DNA of 55,500 nucleotides from CAZJRQ01 sp964548535 (GTDB taxonomy: Bacteria; Bacillota; Clostridia; Oscillospirales; Ruminococcaceae): positions 1 to 55,500 of the forward strand of contig CAZJRQ010000016.1 of NCBI GenBank assembly GCA_964548535.1, written 5' to 3'. The notes under the pieces are model-generated. The model was given only the letters and a program-made list of their open reading frames with translations. It ran no database searches and was not told the origin of the DNA. Position 1 is the first letter of the stretch; every line of letters starts with the position of its first letter. Made by a program: the position numbers and the translations under genes. Positions 34,055 through 42,679 of the stretch are shown in pieces.

Positions 34055-35334
34055 AATGTATCCCTCCCATAAGACTTTGCGAGTTTAATACCCTTTTCAA
34101 TGTAATTATCCTCGTAAAGACTTTCCACTTTTTGAGCGTATCTTACTTCTTTATTATATAGTTTTTCTTTCTGTTTTGTTATTAAATCTAAAGCTTTGTT
34201 ATTTTCAAGATTGCAGTAAAATTGTTCCATGTCATCTAAAAAATTAATGCCAGCCTGCTCGATGTTTTTAGGAGTCTCCCAACTTTTTTCAATCATAATA
34301 TCATCAGGCTCAAACTCAGCGGATTTTTTCTCGTTTTTAATGGCAATAACCTGTTCTAAGGGCGTAAAATCCTCAGCCTCAAGCGACGAGAGATATAGTA
34401 TAAACAAATGTATAAATTCAATATCGTCCTCAATAACACCGCTTTCAGAGAATGGATTCAAATCAAGCATACGAAGTTCGATGTGATTAACACCATTATC
34501 TTTAAGATTTTCAAGAGTGTTTTCACCAAGCGGTTTAAGTCTGACAGGATAATAAAGTTCAGACGTTCCTTTTAGCTGACCGTCATCGATGTATTCCTCA
34601 ATGCTTTCAGTGTAGCTTTTAACGCTGTCATAATTTAAAACAGGAACAAAATTATTCCAGTATCCATATTTTCCGCATCGATAAGACGCGTATTTAGTAT
34701 CAAAATCGACAATAGGCTCAAGCTTGACAAAAGACTCATCAATAACTGAGCTAGCCGACATCAAATAAACCAAAAGCCAGCTGTATTTAGTAACTTTTTT
34801 AGCCAAGTCAAGATAAATGCTGTCTTTAAAATCTTTGTAGCAAATATCAACCTTATAATTATTATACTCATTTATAAGCATTTTTTCCTCAAAAGAAAAA
34901 TTAAAATGAATACCCGAAAAAAGCATTTTTTTCTTGCCGTATTTTTTTGATAAATATTCACGATAAACTTCCTTGCTTTTAAGTTCACCCTCGTATTTAG
35001 CAATAAAAATATCCGAATCATCCTTAACATAAGGCGGATTTGAAAACGGCCATAAATATTCCTTACCGCTGTCTAAAGTCAAAAGCTTATCTGAAACCTT
35101 GCGGTGCAGCTTGAGCAATTCATCACAAACCTCATGAGAACTTTTGCAGACTTTGGTGACTAGTTCAACTTGATTTTCACAAAAATCCTTTTGAATATAA
35201 GGGTCATCAGGGAATGGATGTTTTGTTTTAGACATATAACCATGAGAATCGATTCTAAGGCTTTCTCTTTCAAGCCCAAAACCGCCGTTATACATTATTT
35301 CTTTAATATTTTCTTTGTTATATCTAATACACAT
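34012..35334 (-). CDS. gshA: glutamate-cysteine ligase (GshA/GshF N-domain type)
   Basis: 440 residues. GFGLERESLRIDSHGYMS near 15-32, HPFPDDPYIQKDFCENQVEL near 38-57 and FSGIHFNFSFEE near 140 are the markers of the GshA family as found in the first part of bifunctional GshF. It makes gamma-glutamylcysteine from glutamate, cysteine and ATP. There is no glutathione synthetase part or gene nearby. The ATG at 35334 is used: an earlier ATG at 35379 lies six bases from the -10 box. First gene of the three-gene operon. Confidence 0.9.
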   Translation of the reverse strand: MCIRYNKENIKEIMYNGGFGLERESLRIDSHGYMSKTKHPFPDDPYIQKDFCENQVELVTKVCKSSHEVCDELLKLHRKVSDKLLTLDSGKEYLWPFSNPPYVKDDSDIFIAKYEGELKSKEVYREYLSKKYGKKKMLFSGIHFNFSFEEKMLINEYNNYKVDICYKDFKDSIYLDLAKKVTKYSWLLVYLMSASSVIDESFVKLEPIVDFDTKYASYRCGKYGYWNNFVPVLNYDSVKSYTESIEEYIDDGQLKGTSELYYPVRLKPLGENTLENLKDNGVNHIELRMLDLNPFSESGVIEDDIEFIHLFILYLSSLEAEDFTPLEQVIAIKNEKKSAEFEPDDIMIEKSWETPKNIEQAGINFLDDMEQFYCNLENNKALDLITKQKEKLYNKEVRYAQKVESLYEDNYIEKGIKLAKSYGRDTLCAKYLDLVQTKKY

Positions 35335-35384
35335 ATCTATCACGCCTTTTTGTCTGCAATTATTTCTTTTTTTGTACATTTAAT

Positions 35385-35413
35385 ATGGTATCACTATTTT
35401 AATTCAATGTCAA
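35385..35413 (-). promoter_or_regulatory. promoter of the gshA operon
   Basis: Minus strand TTGACA (35413-35408), 17-bp spacer, TACCAT (35390-35385). It fixes the gshA start at 35334 and not at 35379. Confidence 0.75.
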
Positions 35414-35818
35414 CAAAAATAGGGTAATTTAACTAAAATATATACCTATAGTATAAAAAATCAATAAAGCAGGTATTTTACTGTAGTCAAACACGAACTA
35501 GAATAATAAATTCAATATATATTAATCAACATATGTTAAATCCATACCAATTGAGTTAGTATGAATTAAAATCATAGAAAACTTGAAATGTACCAAGATA
35601 AAACAAGCATATATCTAGCTTTATAGGTTGGTTTTAAAGTCCAAGTATAATCCGCCAGACAAGCAATTCACAGTTTTCCTACTTGTAATATATATTTTAA
35701 CATAAACCATAACGTACGTCAAGTGTTTTAATGCAATATAATAGAAATTATTTTGACAGTGATTATATGAAAGTTGTTGAAAATTACTAATAAAAAATAT
35801 AAAAATATGATTTTACTA

Positions 35819-35847
35819 TTGACAAACGTATATACAGTTGTTATAAT
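35819..35847 (+). promoter_or_regulatory. strong promoter of the gntR-ABC operon
   Basis: Consensus TTGACA (35819-35824), 17-bp spacer, TATAAT (35842-35847). The -10 box is inside the operator palindrome that follows. Confidence 0.85.
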
Positions 35848-35874
35848 GTATATATCGTATATATACATTATAAC
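35840..35874 (+). promoter_or_regulatory. 35-bp palindromic operator of the GntR regulator
   Basis: Sixteen-base arms (beginning GTTATAATGTATATAT) are exact inverted copies around a three-base centre. It covers the -10 box and the transcription start and ends 13 bp before the gntR ATG, so bound regulator would block the promoter. Confidence 0.85.
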
Positions 35875-35887
35875 TTCCGGAGGGCAT

Positions 35888-36268
35888 ATGAATATTCTAA
35901 TAAGCAATACAGGCGGCATACCAATTTATGAGCAAATTACCACACAATTTAAAGAAATGATACTAAGCGGAGAGTTGAAAGAGGGGGACGCCCTTCCGTC
36001 AATGAGAGCCTTAGCGAGGGATTTGCGAATAAGCGTAATAACAACAAAGCGTGCGTATGAGGACTTAGAGCGTGATGGCTTTATTGAATCATATACAGGT
36101 AAGGGCAGTTTTGTAAAATCAAAATCTGCTGACTTTTTGCGTGAAGAAAACTTAAGAATTATTGATGAAAATCTAACCAATGCAGTCAACTATGCAAAAC
36201 GCAGTAAAGTGCCTCTTGAGGAGCTTTGCGAACTGCTGGAGATTATCTATAAAGGGGATGAAGACTGA
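35888..36268 (+). CDS. YtrA-type GntR repressor
   Basis: 126 residues. The ATG after CCGGAGGG is taken; a longer frame starts upstream of the promoter and is excluded. Residues 8-75 form the GntR winged helix (IYEQITTQFKEMILSGELKE, DALPSMRALARDLRIS, TKRAYEDLERDGFIE); the short C-terminal part of about 45 residues without a ligand domain marks the YtrA subfamily. Such proteins repress the ABC transporter operon they head, often in response to cell-wall stress. The next gene begins at its last base. Confidence 0.93.
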   Translation: MNILISNTGGIPIYEQITTQFKEMILSGELKEGDALPSMRALARDLRISVITTKRAYEDLERDGFIESYTGKGSFVKSKSADFLREENLRIIDENLTNAVNYAKRSKVPLEELCELLEIIYKGDED

Positions 36269-37131
36269 TGTCAAACAATGCAATTGAGATAAAAAACCTA
36301 TCAAAGTCATATTCAGATTATAAGCTTGATGATGTGTCTTTTAACTTGCCAAGCGGGGCAATCATGGGGTTTATCGGTCAAAACGGAGCTGGTAAAAGTA
36401 CAACAATCAAAGCAATACTTAACCTTATAAAAAGGGAAAACGGAGAGATAAAAATCTTCGGCAAAGACAACATAACCCACGAAACAGAAGTTAAAGAGCG
36501 AATGGGCGTAGTATTCGATGACTTATATTATTCCGAAACCTTTACGCTGAAAAATATAGATAAAGTTATGAGAAACATCTATAAAAAGTGGTCGTCTGAC
36601 GAATTTTTCGGCTATGCAAAAAGATTTGGATTACCAGAAAAAAAGAAAATCAAAGAGTTTTCACGAGGCATGAAAATGAAAACATCAATCGCTGCCGCAC
36701 TGTCGCACAAGGCAGATCTTTTGGTTTTAGATGAGCCAACAAGCGGACTTGACCCAATAGTAAGAAACGAAATTCTTGACCTTTTGCAAGATTTTGTAAT
36801 TGATGAAAATCACTCAATTCTGTTCTCGTCACACATAACAGGCGACTTAGACAGAATTGCCGATTATCTAACATTTATTCATGACGGCAAGGTTTATTTT
36901 AGTAAGAATAAGCTTGATTTGCTTGAAAGTCACGGCGTTATTAAATGTTCACCTGAAGAATTTGAAAAGCTAGATAAGTCATTAATAGTAGCGTCGAGAA
37001 AAAGCACATACGGCATAGAAGCTCTAACAAATGATAAAGAAAAAATACTTAGAGAAAATCTCAAATTAGTAATAGATACCCCTCAAATCGACGACATAAT
37101 GATTTTTTACAAATTGGGGGCGACGAAGTGA
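36268..37131 (+). CDS. ABC transporter ATP-binding protein (YtrB-like)
   Basis: 287 residues: Walker A GQNGAGKST near 38-46, signature EFSRGMKMK near 130, Walker B LLVLDEPTSGLDP near 152-164 and the switch His in SSHITGD. This is the CcmA/YtrB type found with ABC-2 permeases in GntR-controlled operons. The substrate is unknown; peptides or antibiotics are common guesses. Its end overlaps the first permease gene by four bases. Confidence 0.93.
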   Translation: MSNNAIEIKNLSKSYSDYKLDDVSFNLPSGAIMGFIGQNGAGKSTTIKAILNLIKRENGEIKIFGKDNITHETEVKERMGVVFDDLYYSETFTLKNIDKVMRNIYKKWSSDEFFGYAKRFGLPEKKKIKEFSRGMKMKTSIAAALSHKADLLVLDEPTSGLDPIVRNEILDLLQDFVIDENHSILFSSHITGDLDRIADYLTFIHDGKVYFSKNKLDLLESHGVIKCSPEEFEKLDKSLIVASRKSTYGIEALTNDKEKILRENLKLVIDTPQIDDIMIFYKLGATK

Positions 37132-37844
37132 AAGGACTACTAATAAAAGATTTTTATATGTCAAAACCAGCAATAAAGGGACTGTTAATAACCATACTAG
37201 GCATAGCAGGATTTGTCGCTTTACTTGTTTTAGCTGGTAAATACGGCAACTTAAAAGGTAGCTTTGATTTAGAAGATGCTGGTGACTTTATAAAGCTGTT
37301 TAATTATGCACTAATGTTTTTACCAATATCCTTAGTTTCTGAGTTTATTCCGTCAAGAGAGATAAAATCAGGACAAAACAAAACAATTAGAGCAGCTCCA
37401 GTAAGTCATAAAATGCTAGTTCAAGGAAGATTTGTTTTTCTTTTTATCTGTGCAGGGGTAGGATTATCTATAGGTATGCTGTCTATGTGGGTATGTGACG
37501 TTGCAGGAATAGTAGCTTTAGATATTGAAACGCTTAAGGTTCTCCTGTGCTTTTTATTATTTTTCATCATGTTCACCGCTCTGTCAATATTTATCACAAA
37601 TATAACAGGCAGCTATGATGCAACAGGAATGCTACTATTAGCATCAATGGTAATCATTTGTGCAATATTGGTTGTAATAGCATATATAAATACAAAAGAG
37701 TTCAATGTGAAAATAATGGCATTTTGGATTTTGACACAAGCTAAAGAACATAAAAATATGATATTAGCGATTATGTCAGGCTCAGCAGTTTTAATTACAA
37801 CACTATCTTATATGTTAGCAGTAAGGGTCAGGAGGGATTTATAG
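37128..37844 (+). CDS. ABC-2 type permease
   Basis: 238 residues with six hydrophobic segments, starting MKGLLIKDFYMSKPAIKGLL, a typical start for ABC-2 permeases (short amphipathic N-terminus and first helix). FIPSREIKSGQNKTIRAAPVSHKMLVQGRF is the conserved cytoplasmic loop between helices 2 and 3. It uses a GTG start coupled to the ATPase gene and pairs with the permease that follows. Confidence 0.88.
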   Translation: MKGLLIKDFYMSKPAIKGLLITILGIAGFVALLVLAGKYGNLKGSFDLEDAGDFIKLFNYALMFLPISLVSEFIPSREIKSGQNKTIRAAPVSHKMLVQGRFVFLFICAGVGLSIGMLSMWVCDVAGIVALDIETLKVLLCFLLFFIMFTALSIFITNITGSYDATGMLLLASMVIICAILVVIAYINTKEFNVKIMAFWILTQAKEHKNMILAIMSGSAVLITTLSYMLAVRVRRDL

Positions 37845-38521
37845 TGAAAGGCATACTTTATTATTATTATAAATCTGTAAAAATAAACTTGATGGTGACA
37901 ATTGGTTTATCGCTATTCTACTATATTTTTATAACTATAACTTGTCTATTAGATTCTGAGAATTCAGAATACATAAATCTAGCACTTGCACTACCGATAA
38001 TTTTCTTGTTGTTTTTCCCAGTAAACGCAGCAACAGGTTCGTTAGCAATGAAAGAAAGTTTGTCACTGAAAACAATTTTATCAGGACCGGTATCTCAAAA
38101 AAAAGCATTGCAGGCAAGATATATTTTCGTTGGAATAGTTACAATATGTGCATTGGTTTTATCAATAATACTGATTATAATATTTAAACTTGCAACTTAT
38201 ATCGAAATTAAAAGCGTGTTGAAAATGATTTCGATAATTTTCGGAATTCGAGTAATTATGAGTGCTTTTGAGGTTCCAATGTTTCACATATTTAATAAAA
38301 AGACCGCAGGTGCAATTATATTTTCACTTTTCATAATCATAGCATTTGCAATAATATTAATTTTTATGTTTGTAGATTTAGAGAAAGTAGATGCAGGTTT
38401 GCATAAAATATATGAAGTTATAACATATAAATATTCACCATCTATACTAATTGCAGGGGGAGCAGTACTAACATACCTTCTTTATTTACCGACTTCAAAG
38501 AAACGTTTAGATATAGATTAA
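37844..38521 (+). CDS. second ABC-2 type permease
   Basis: 225 residues, six hydrophobic segments, related to the previous protein: the loop MKESLSLKTILSGPVSQKKA corresponds to that of the first permease. The two probably form a heterodimer with the ATPase as a drug or peptide exporter. GTG start at the last base of the previous gene. The operon probably ends at the hairpin in the downstream repeat at 38648. Confidence 0.85.
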   Translation: MKGILYYYYKSVKINLMVTIGLSLFYYIFITITCLLDSENSEYINLALALPIIFLLFFPVNAATGSLAMKESLSLKTILSGPVSQKKALQARYIFVGIVTICALVLSIILIIIFKLATYIEIKSVLKMISIIFGIRVIMSAFEVPMFHIFNKKTAGAIIFSLFIIIAFAIILIFMFVDLEKVDAGLHKIYEVITYKYSPSILIAGGAVLTYLLYLPTSKKRLDID

Positions 38522-38647
38522 AATAAAATAGTATAAAAATTTATAGAGGGAAAGTATATTGAAGATAGGATAAAATAGCATCGGGTAAATTCTATTAAGA
38601 ATAAGAAAGCACAACAAAAGATATAATTAGCTTTGTACTTAATTAAA

Positions 38648-38775
38648 AAAGAAAATCTCTTGAGGTTAACAAAAACCGCAAGAGATTTCTTTTTTGTGTT
38701 TGAGTTATTAGAAAGTATAAAAAGCCAATCACAAAAAACACCCACATTAAAAGTTTTCGTTAAAAAGGGTTGCGG
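38648..38775. repeat. dispersed intergenic repeat, copy 1 (with terminator hairpin)
   Basis: Starts with a hairpin (AGAAAATCTCTTG paired with CAAGAGATTTCTT) followed on the plus strand by TTTTTT, then GTTTGAGTTATTAGAAAG, then TTAAAAGTTTT and AAAAGGGTTGCGG. The same order is found at 42491-42665. It probably ends the ABC operon and faces the mannanase gene. Confidence 0.8.
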
Positions 38776-38869
38776 AATCCAAAGGCAGAGCCTTTGGTCG
38801 AAAAGCCATACATGGTATGGCTTACGCAGGCGGTGAAATCCCTCCGCGTGCAAGGAGAAAAAACAAAAA

Positions 38870-38901
38870 AAGAAACCTCACAAAAGTCTGTAAGGTTTCT
38901 T
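38870..38901 (-). terminator. terminator of the mannanase gene
   Basis: Minus strand AAGAAACCTTAC pairs with GTGAGGTTTCTT, followed by TTTTTTG, 25 bp after the stop codon. Confidence 0.85.
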
Positions 38902-38925
38902 ATAATATAAATAGGAGTTTTTAAA

Positions 38926-41328
38926 TTAATAGCAGTAGCATACCGAGTAAATAGTCGCTGAGCTGTTAGCAGCACCAGCGTGAATCTGGTCAAGCTTGTT
39001 GGCAAAATCACTTGTGCCAAGTGCGCTTACGCAGTTTTCGTATGAGTATTTTGCATAGTAGTGACCATTTTTAGAACCAGTTTCGCTTGGCTGAACCTTA
39101 GCCCAACCCTCAGCGCCAGACCAGCTCTGCAAAATAAATTCAACCTGTTTTTCTGTTCCGCTGTACTCAACGTAGAAATATCCACCCTTGTTAATGTCGC
39201 CAGCGTTAAAGCTTCCGCCGTTCTTAGATGTCATAGCTGAAACAGCCTGACCCCAAGGTGAAGCAGTGTTTGAACCCCAGAAAATCGAAGTGTAGTTGTC
39301 GTTGTCACCTGTTGAAGAACTGTCATCTCCACCTTGTGAAGAGCTATCATCTCCGCCCTGTGAAGAGCTGTCATCTCCGCCAGATGAGCCGCCATAGTAA
39401 TAAGTTAGTTTCTTAATAGTAACTGAACTTTCAACTGCTCCAACATGAACGTAATCAAGTGAGCTGCCGAAGTTTGATGAACCGTAAGCTGATACGCAAT
39501 CATCATAGAAGAACTTAACGTAGTTGTTTCCGTTAGCAGTGCCAGACTCGCCGATTCTAACCTTAGCCCAGCTAGCTCCGCCTGATTTGCTTTCAAGAAC
39601 AAATTCAAGCTCATTCCAGTCACCCTGATATTCAACATAGAAATATCCGCCAGACTTAATGTCAGATGCGTTAAAATCTCCGCCCTGTCTGCTAGTGCCA
39701 ACTGTTACAGCCTGCCCCCAGCTTGAAGCGTAAGCTGAACCGCTGAATAATTGCTTAGATGAACCAGTGTTTCCGCCTTCACCCTGTGATGAACTATTAT
39801 CACCCTGTGAAGATGAAGAGCTATCATTACCGCCCTGTGAAGAGCTGTCATCTCCGCCAGATGAACCGCCGTAGTAATAAGTTAGTTTCTTAACAGTAAC
39901 TGAACTTTCAACCGCTCCAACATGAACGTAATCAAGTGAGCTGCCGAAGTTTGATGAACCGTAAGCTGATACGCAATCATCATAGAAGAACTTAACGTAG
40001 TTGTTTCCGTTAGCAGTGCCAGACTCGCCGATTCTAACCTTAGCCCAGCTAGCTCCGCCTGATTTGCTTTCAAGAACAAATTCAAGCTCATTCCAGTCAC
40101 CCTGATATTCAACATAGAAATATCCGCCAGACTTAATGTCAGATGCGTTAAAATCTCCGCCCTGTCTGCTAGTGCCAACTGTTACAGCCTGCCCCCAGCT
40201 TGAAGCGTAAGCTGAACCGCTGAATAATTGCTTAGATGAACCAGTGTTTCCGCCTTCACCCTGTGATGAACTGCTGTCAGGAGTAGATGATGAACTCTCA
40301 GGAGGAGTATATCCAGTGTAAACTGAACAAATCTGTGAAGTAGTTCTAATTCCGTTTGAACCGTTAATTAGTCTGTCGCCCCAAGAGCTAAGACTTGAAC
40401 CGTCCCATTCTTTTGCAATGTCAAGGTATGCAAGGCTCTTGCCATCAATGTCATAGCCATTGCCCTTCCAAGACCAACCTAAATATCCAGCACCCTTTTG
40501 CTGGCAGTAACTCATAATTGTATCTTCGTCAACATTACCGTTTGAATGTTCTTGACCAAATTCACCAATAACCAAAGGCACACCAAGATTCATAGCGTTG
40601 TCAATATTTGATCTAACAGTTCCGGAATCCTTACCGGCATACTCGTACATGTGAATTGAGAACATAGTGTTTTTGTGAGTGTCAGCATCCAAAACTTCAC
40701 GTCCATTATTCTTAATAGAATCAGGATACTGTCCCCAACCAGCACAGTCAACCATCAAAAGATTGCTGATACCAGCATTTCTAAGCTTAGGAATAGCGCT
40801 CTTGTAACCATTAGCCCAAGCGTCGCCATTCCAATCTCCGTACCATTCGTTAGCGATATTTACAATAACATAATCTGAGTAATCGCTAAGCAGATTTTTC
40901 ATTTCGATCCAGTAATTCACTGCTCTGTCAAGATCGTAAGTATTATTGCTTCCTGTAGCGTCATGCACTTCAAGAACGCAAACAAGCTTGTTAGACTTGC
41001 ACATTTCAATGATGTTTTTAACCTCTGAATAGCTAGTCTTTGAATACTGACCACCGTCAGAAAGTACAACTCTAACAGTGTTAGCACCAGTGCCAGCAAT
41101 TGCCCTGATAGAAGTTTCAGTTTTGTCCGCGTACCAAGCGTGAGCAACGTTCACTCCCCTCATAACAAAAGGATTACCGTTAGCATCAATAATAGTGGTA
41201 CCGTTTACTTTAAATCCCGAAGCCGCCGAAGCCTTAATGTCTTCGTTAGAAACACATACCACAACCATTACGAGTGCAATTACAAAAGCTGAGATGCTGC
41301 ACGCAATCTTGTTTAAATTTCTTCTCAT
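38926..41328 (-). CDS. secreted GH5 (subfamily 8-like) beta-mannanase with three binding modules
   Basis: 800 residues from the ATG after GAGAGGAATT. Signal peptide 1-36; GH5 domain about 38-345 with acid/base Glu161 (IANEWYG), nucleophile Glu256 (VIGEFGQE) and the VHDATG motif usual in subfamily 8 endo-1,4-beta-mannanases. Then come three copies of a module of about 115 residues (near 375-490, 530-650, 685-800), joined by Ser/Gly/Asp/Gln linkers. The first two are nearly identical at DNA level; the third is diverged. The modules look like plant-polysaccharide-binding CBMs of ruminococci, but I cannot assign the family. No dockerin, so it is a free enzyme. Confidence 0.92.
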   Translation of the reverse strand: MRRNLNKIACSISAFVIALVMVVVCVSNEDIKASAASGFKVNGTTIIDANGNPFVMRGVNVAHAWYADKTETSIRAIAGTGANTVRVVLSDGGQYSKTSYSEVKNIIEMCKSNKLVCVLEVHDATGSNNTYDLDRAVNYWIEMKNLLSDYSDYVIVNIANEWYGDWNGDAWANGYKSAIPKLRNAGISNLLMVDCAGWGQYPDSIKNNGREVLDADTHKNTMFSIHMYEYAGKDSGTVRSNIDNAMNLGVPLVIGEFGQEHSNGNVDEDTIMSYCQQKGAGYLGWSWKGNGYDIDGKSLAYLDIAKEWDGSSLSSWGDRLINGSNGIRTTSQICSVYTGYTPPESSSSTPDSSSSQGEGGNTGSSKQLFSGSAYASSWGQAVTVGTSRQGGDFNASDIKSGGYFYVEYQGDWNELEFVLESKSGGASWAKVRIGESGTANGNNYVKFFYDDCVSAYGSSNFGSSLDYVHVGAVESSVTVKKLTYYYGGSSGGDDSSSQGGNDSSSSSQGDNSSSQGEGGNTGSSKQLFSGSAYASSWGQAVTVGTSRQGGDFNASDIKSGGYFYVEYQGDWNELEFVLESKSGGASWAKVRIGESGTANGNNYVKFFYDDCVSAYGSSNFGSSLDYVHVGAVESSVTIKKLTYYYGGSSGGDDSSSQGGDDSSSQGGDDSSSTGDNDNYTSIFWGSNTASPWGQAVSAMTSKNGGSFNAGDINKGGYFYVEYSGTEKQVEFILQSWSGAEGWAKVQPSETGSKNGHYYAKYSYENCVSALGTSDFANKLDQIHAGAANSSATIYSVCYCY
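39358..39796. repeat. intragenic duplication, copy 2 (second CBM)
   Basis: About 439 bp coding for a binding module plus part of the linker. It matches 39835-40273 at an offset of 477 bp with only a handful of base changes, for example GAGCCGCCATAG against GAACCGCCGTAG. Confidence 0.92.
39835..40273. repeat. intragenic duplication, copy 1 (first CBM)
   Basis: Partner of the 39358-39796 repeat. The near-identity at silent sites shows recent duplication or gene conversion. Confidence 0.92.
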
Positions 41329-41806
41329 AAATAATTCCTCTCTTAAATAAATCAGTCGTCCATGCATGATAAGACCAAATTCGTTAACAGTATTACAGTA
41401 TCACATAAGCTTATCACAAGTCAATCACAAAAATAATATCAAACGTTTACACAAAAAAACTTTGGATATTAGCACAATTTATGAACAGTTTTTTTGGCTA
41501 TATGCTCCACAAACTTTATCCAGTACACATATTTTTTGTAAAACCAGAATAAAAAATCTTGCAAAAAAGCCGACATAAAAGCACGTCGATTTTATTAATT
41601 TTTTATTACAACCATTAATAAAAACAATTTAAACATCAAAAATCTACCGTATTTGGGAGATTATTATAAGTAATATAATTTAACAACATAATACATTATA
41701 CTCCTATATTTTACATGATGACTAACCTATAAAAATCACAATCTTAATAAACAAAAAAACATCAGAACCTAAAAAGCTCTGATGTTTTTTTGTTTTAATA
41801 TATAAC
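41329..41806. other. gene-free region between the mannanase and NUDIX genes
   Basis: AT-rich, no supported gene. It must hold the mannanase promoter, but no clear consensus boxes stand out. The NUDIX terminator is at 41755-41792. Confidence 0.6.
41755..41792. terminator. bidirectional terminator after the NUDIX gene
   Basis: AAACATCAGA pairs with TCTGATGTTT with T-runs on both strands, 15 bp after the NUDIX stop. Confidence 0.8.
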
Positions 41807-42337
41807 TTAATCGTCACATCTGCTCCGAAGAGTACCTTTTCTTTGTCTGATGTCAAACAACAATTGAATAGCGCTATCATAATACGGTATGAAAATCCCG
41901 TCAGCAATCATTTGCAAAATTTCAAGCTTGCTCGCCCATTTAACAGCTTGAACCTCTTCATATTGCAAAGTCAGCTTTTCTAAATCAACGTCCTGCTCCA
42001 TAATATAAAAATCATCAAACCCATCATCAAAATAATGTGTCAGCGAGGGGCGTACACTTTGTAAATTTATCTTAAGTCCAATTTCCTCAAAAACCTCACG
42101 CTCAGCCGCAGTCTGACTAGTGTCACCAGCAACAGCACTTCCGCCGACAGTCACATCCCACATATTCGACCACCCCTTTTTAAAAGGCTGACGCTGTTGA
42201 ATAAGCATTTCCCCTTGTGAATTAAAAATGCAAACATGCACCACAAGACGATAATCGCCATCTTTAATCGGCTCACCACGCACCATAGTCCTGCCAGTTT
42301 TCGCCCTGTCTTTGTCCAAAACGTCCCAAAGTTCCAT
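41807..42337 (-). CDS. NUDIX hydrolase (IPP isomerase-like subgroup)
   Basis: 176 residues. The Nudix box runs over GGSAVAGDTSQTAAEREVFEEIGL near residues 66-89, with REVFEEIG intact but Asp in the place of the first Glu. The start MELWDVLDKDRAKTGRTMVR is typical of the YfcD/IDI-like NUDIX proteins, which act on nucleoside or isoprenoid diphosphates; the substrate is not predictable. It is a single gene with its own terminator. Confidence 0.9.
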   Translation of the reverse strand: MELWDVLDKDRAKTGRTMVRGEPIKDGDYRLVVHVCIFNSQGEMLIQQRQPFKKGWSNMWDVTVGGSAVAGDTSQTAAEREVFEEIGLKINLQSVRPSLTHYFDDGFDDFYIMEQDVDLEKLTLQYEEVQAVKWASKLEILQMIADGIFIPYYDSAIQLLFDIRQRKGTLRSRCDD

Positions 42338-42679
42338 AACGCACCTCCAAAAATTTGTCTATCTAAATTTTATCATAAATAAAACAAAATTTCAAGCATA
42401 AACCAACAATTAACGCAAGAATAATAACATTTAAAACAAGCCTTAAAAATTCATGTAACAAAGCACATAACCGTTCCGTGCTTAATATAAAAAGAAAATC
42501 TCTTGAGGTTAAATAAAAACCACAAGAGATTTCTTTATTGTATTTGAGTTATTAGAAAGCTTAAAAAATAAATTCTCCAAAACAAACACCTATATTAAAA
42601 GTTTTGGATCAAGTCTTGCTTGCAAGACTTTGCCTTTATTTAAAAGGGTTGCGGTATCAAAAGGCCGCCCCCCTGTGTA
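42338..42679. other. intergenic region with dispersed repeat copy 2
   Basis: No gene. The right half is the dispersed repeat (42491-42665), which ends 14 bp before the stop codon of the L,D-transpeptidase gene. Confidence 0.7.
42491..42665. repeat. dispersed intergenic repeat, copy 2
   Basis: Same order as the copy at 38648: hairpin AGAAAATCTCTTG/CAAGAGATTTCTT, GAGTTATTAGAAAG, TATTAAAAGTTTT, AAAAGGGTTGCGG. It has an extra inner hairpin AAGTCTTGCTTGCAAGACTT similar to one at 46761-46777. It is placed directly downstream of a minus-strand gene, as is copy 1. Confidence 0.8.

Larger units (their letters stand above)
35335..35887. other. intergenic region between the divergent gshA and gntR operons
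   Basis: AT-rich, no gene. It holds the gshA promoter (35385-35413) on the minus strand and the gntR promoter with its operator (35819-35874) on the plus strand. Nothing recognisable is seen between about 35415 and 35815. Confidence 0.7.
38522..38925. other. convergent intergenic region with dispersed repeat copy and terminators
   Basis: No gene. It contains one copy of the terminator-bearing dispersed repeat (38648-38775), short hairpins at about 38780-38822 and the mannanase terminator at 38870-38901. Confidence 0.7.

Noticed and set aside
39358..40273. Non-coding tandem repeat
   Set aside because: It is in frame within the mannanase gene and codes for binding modules.
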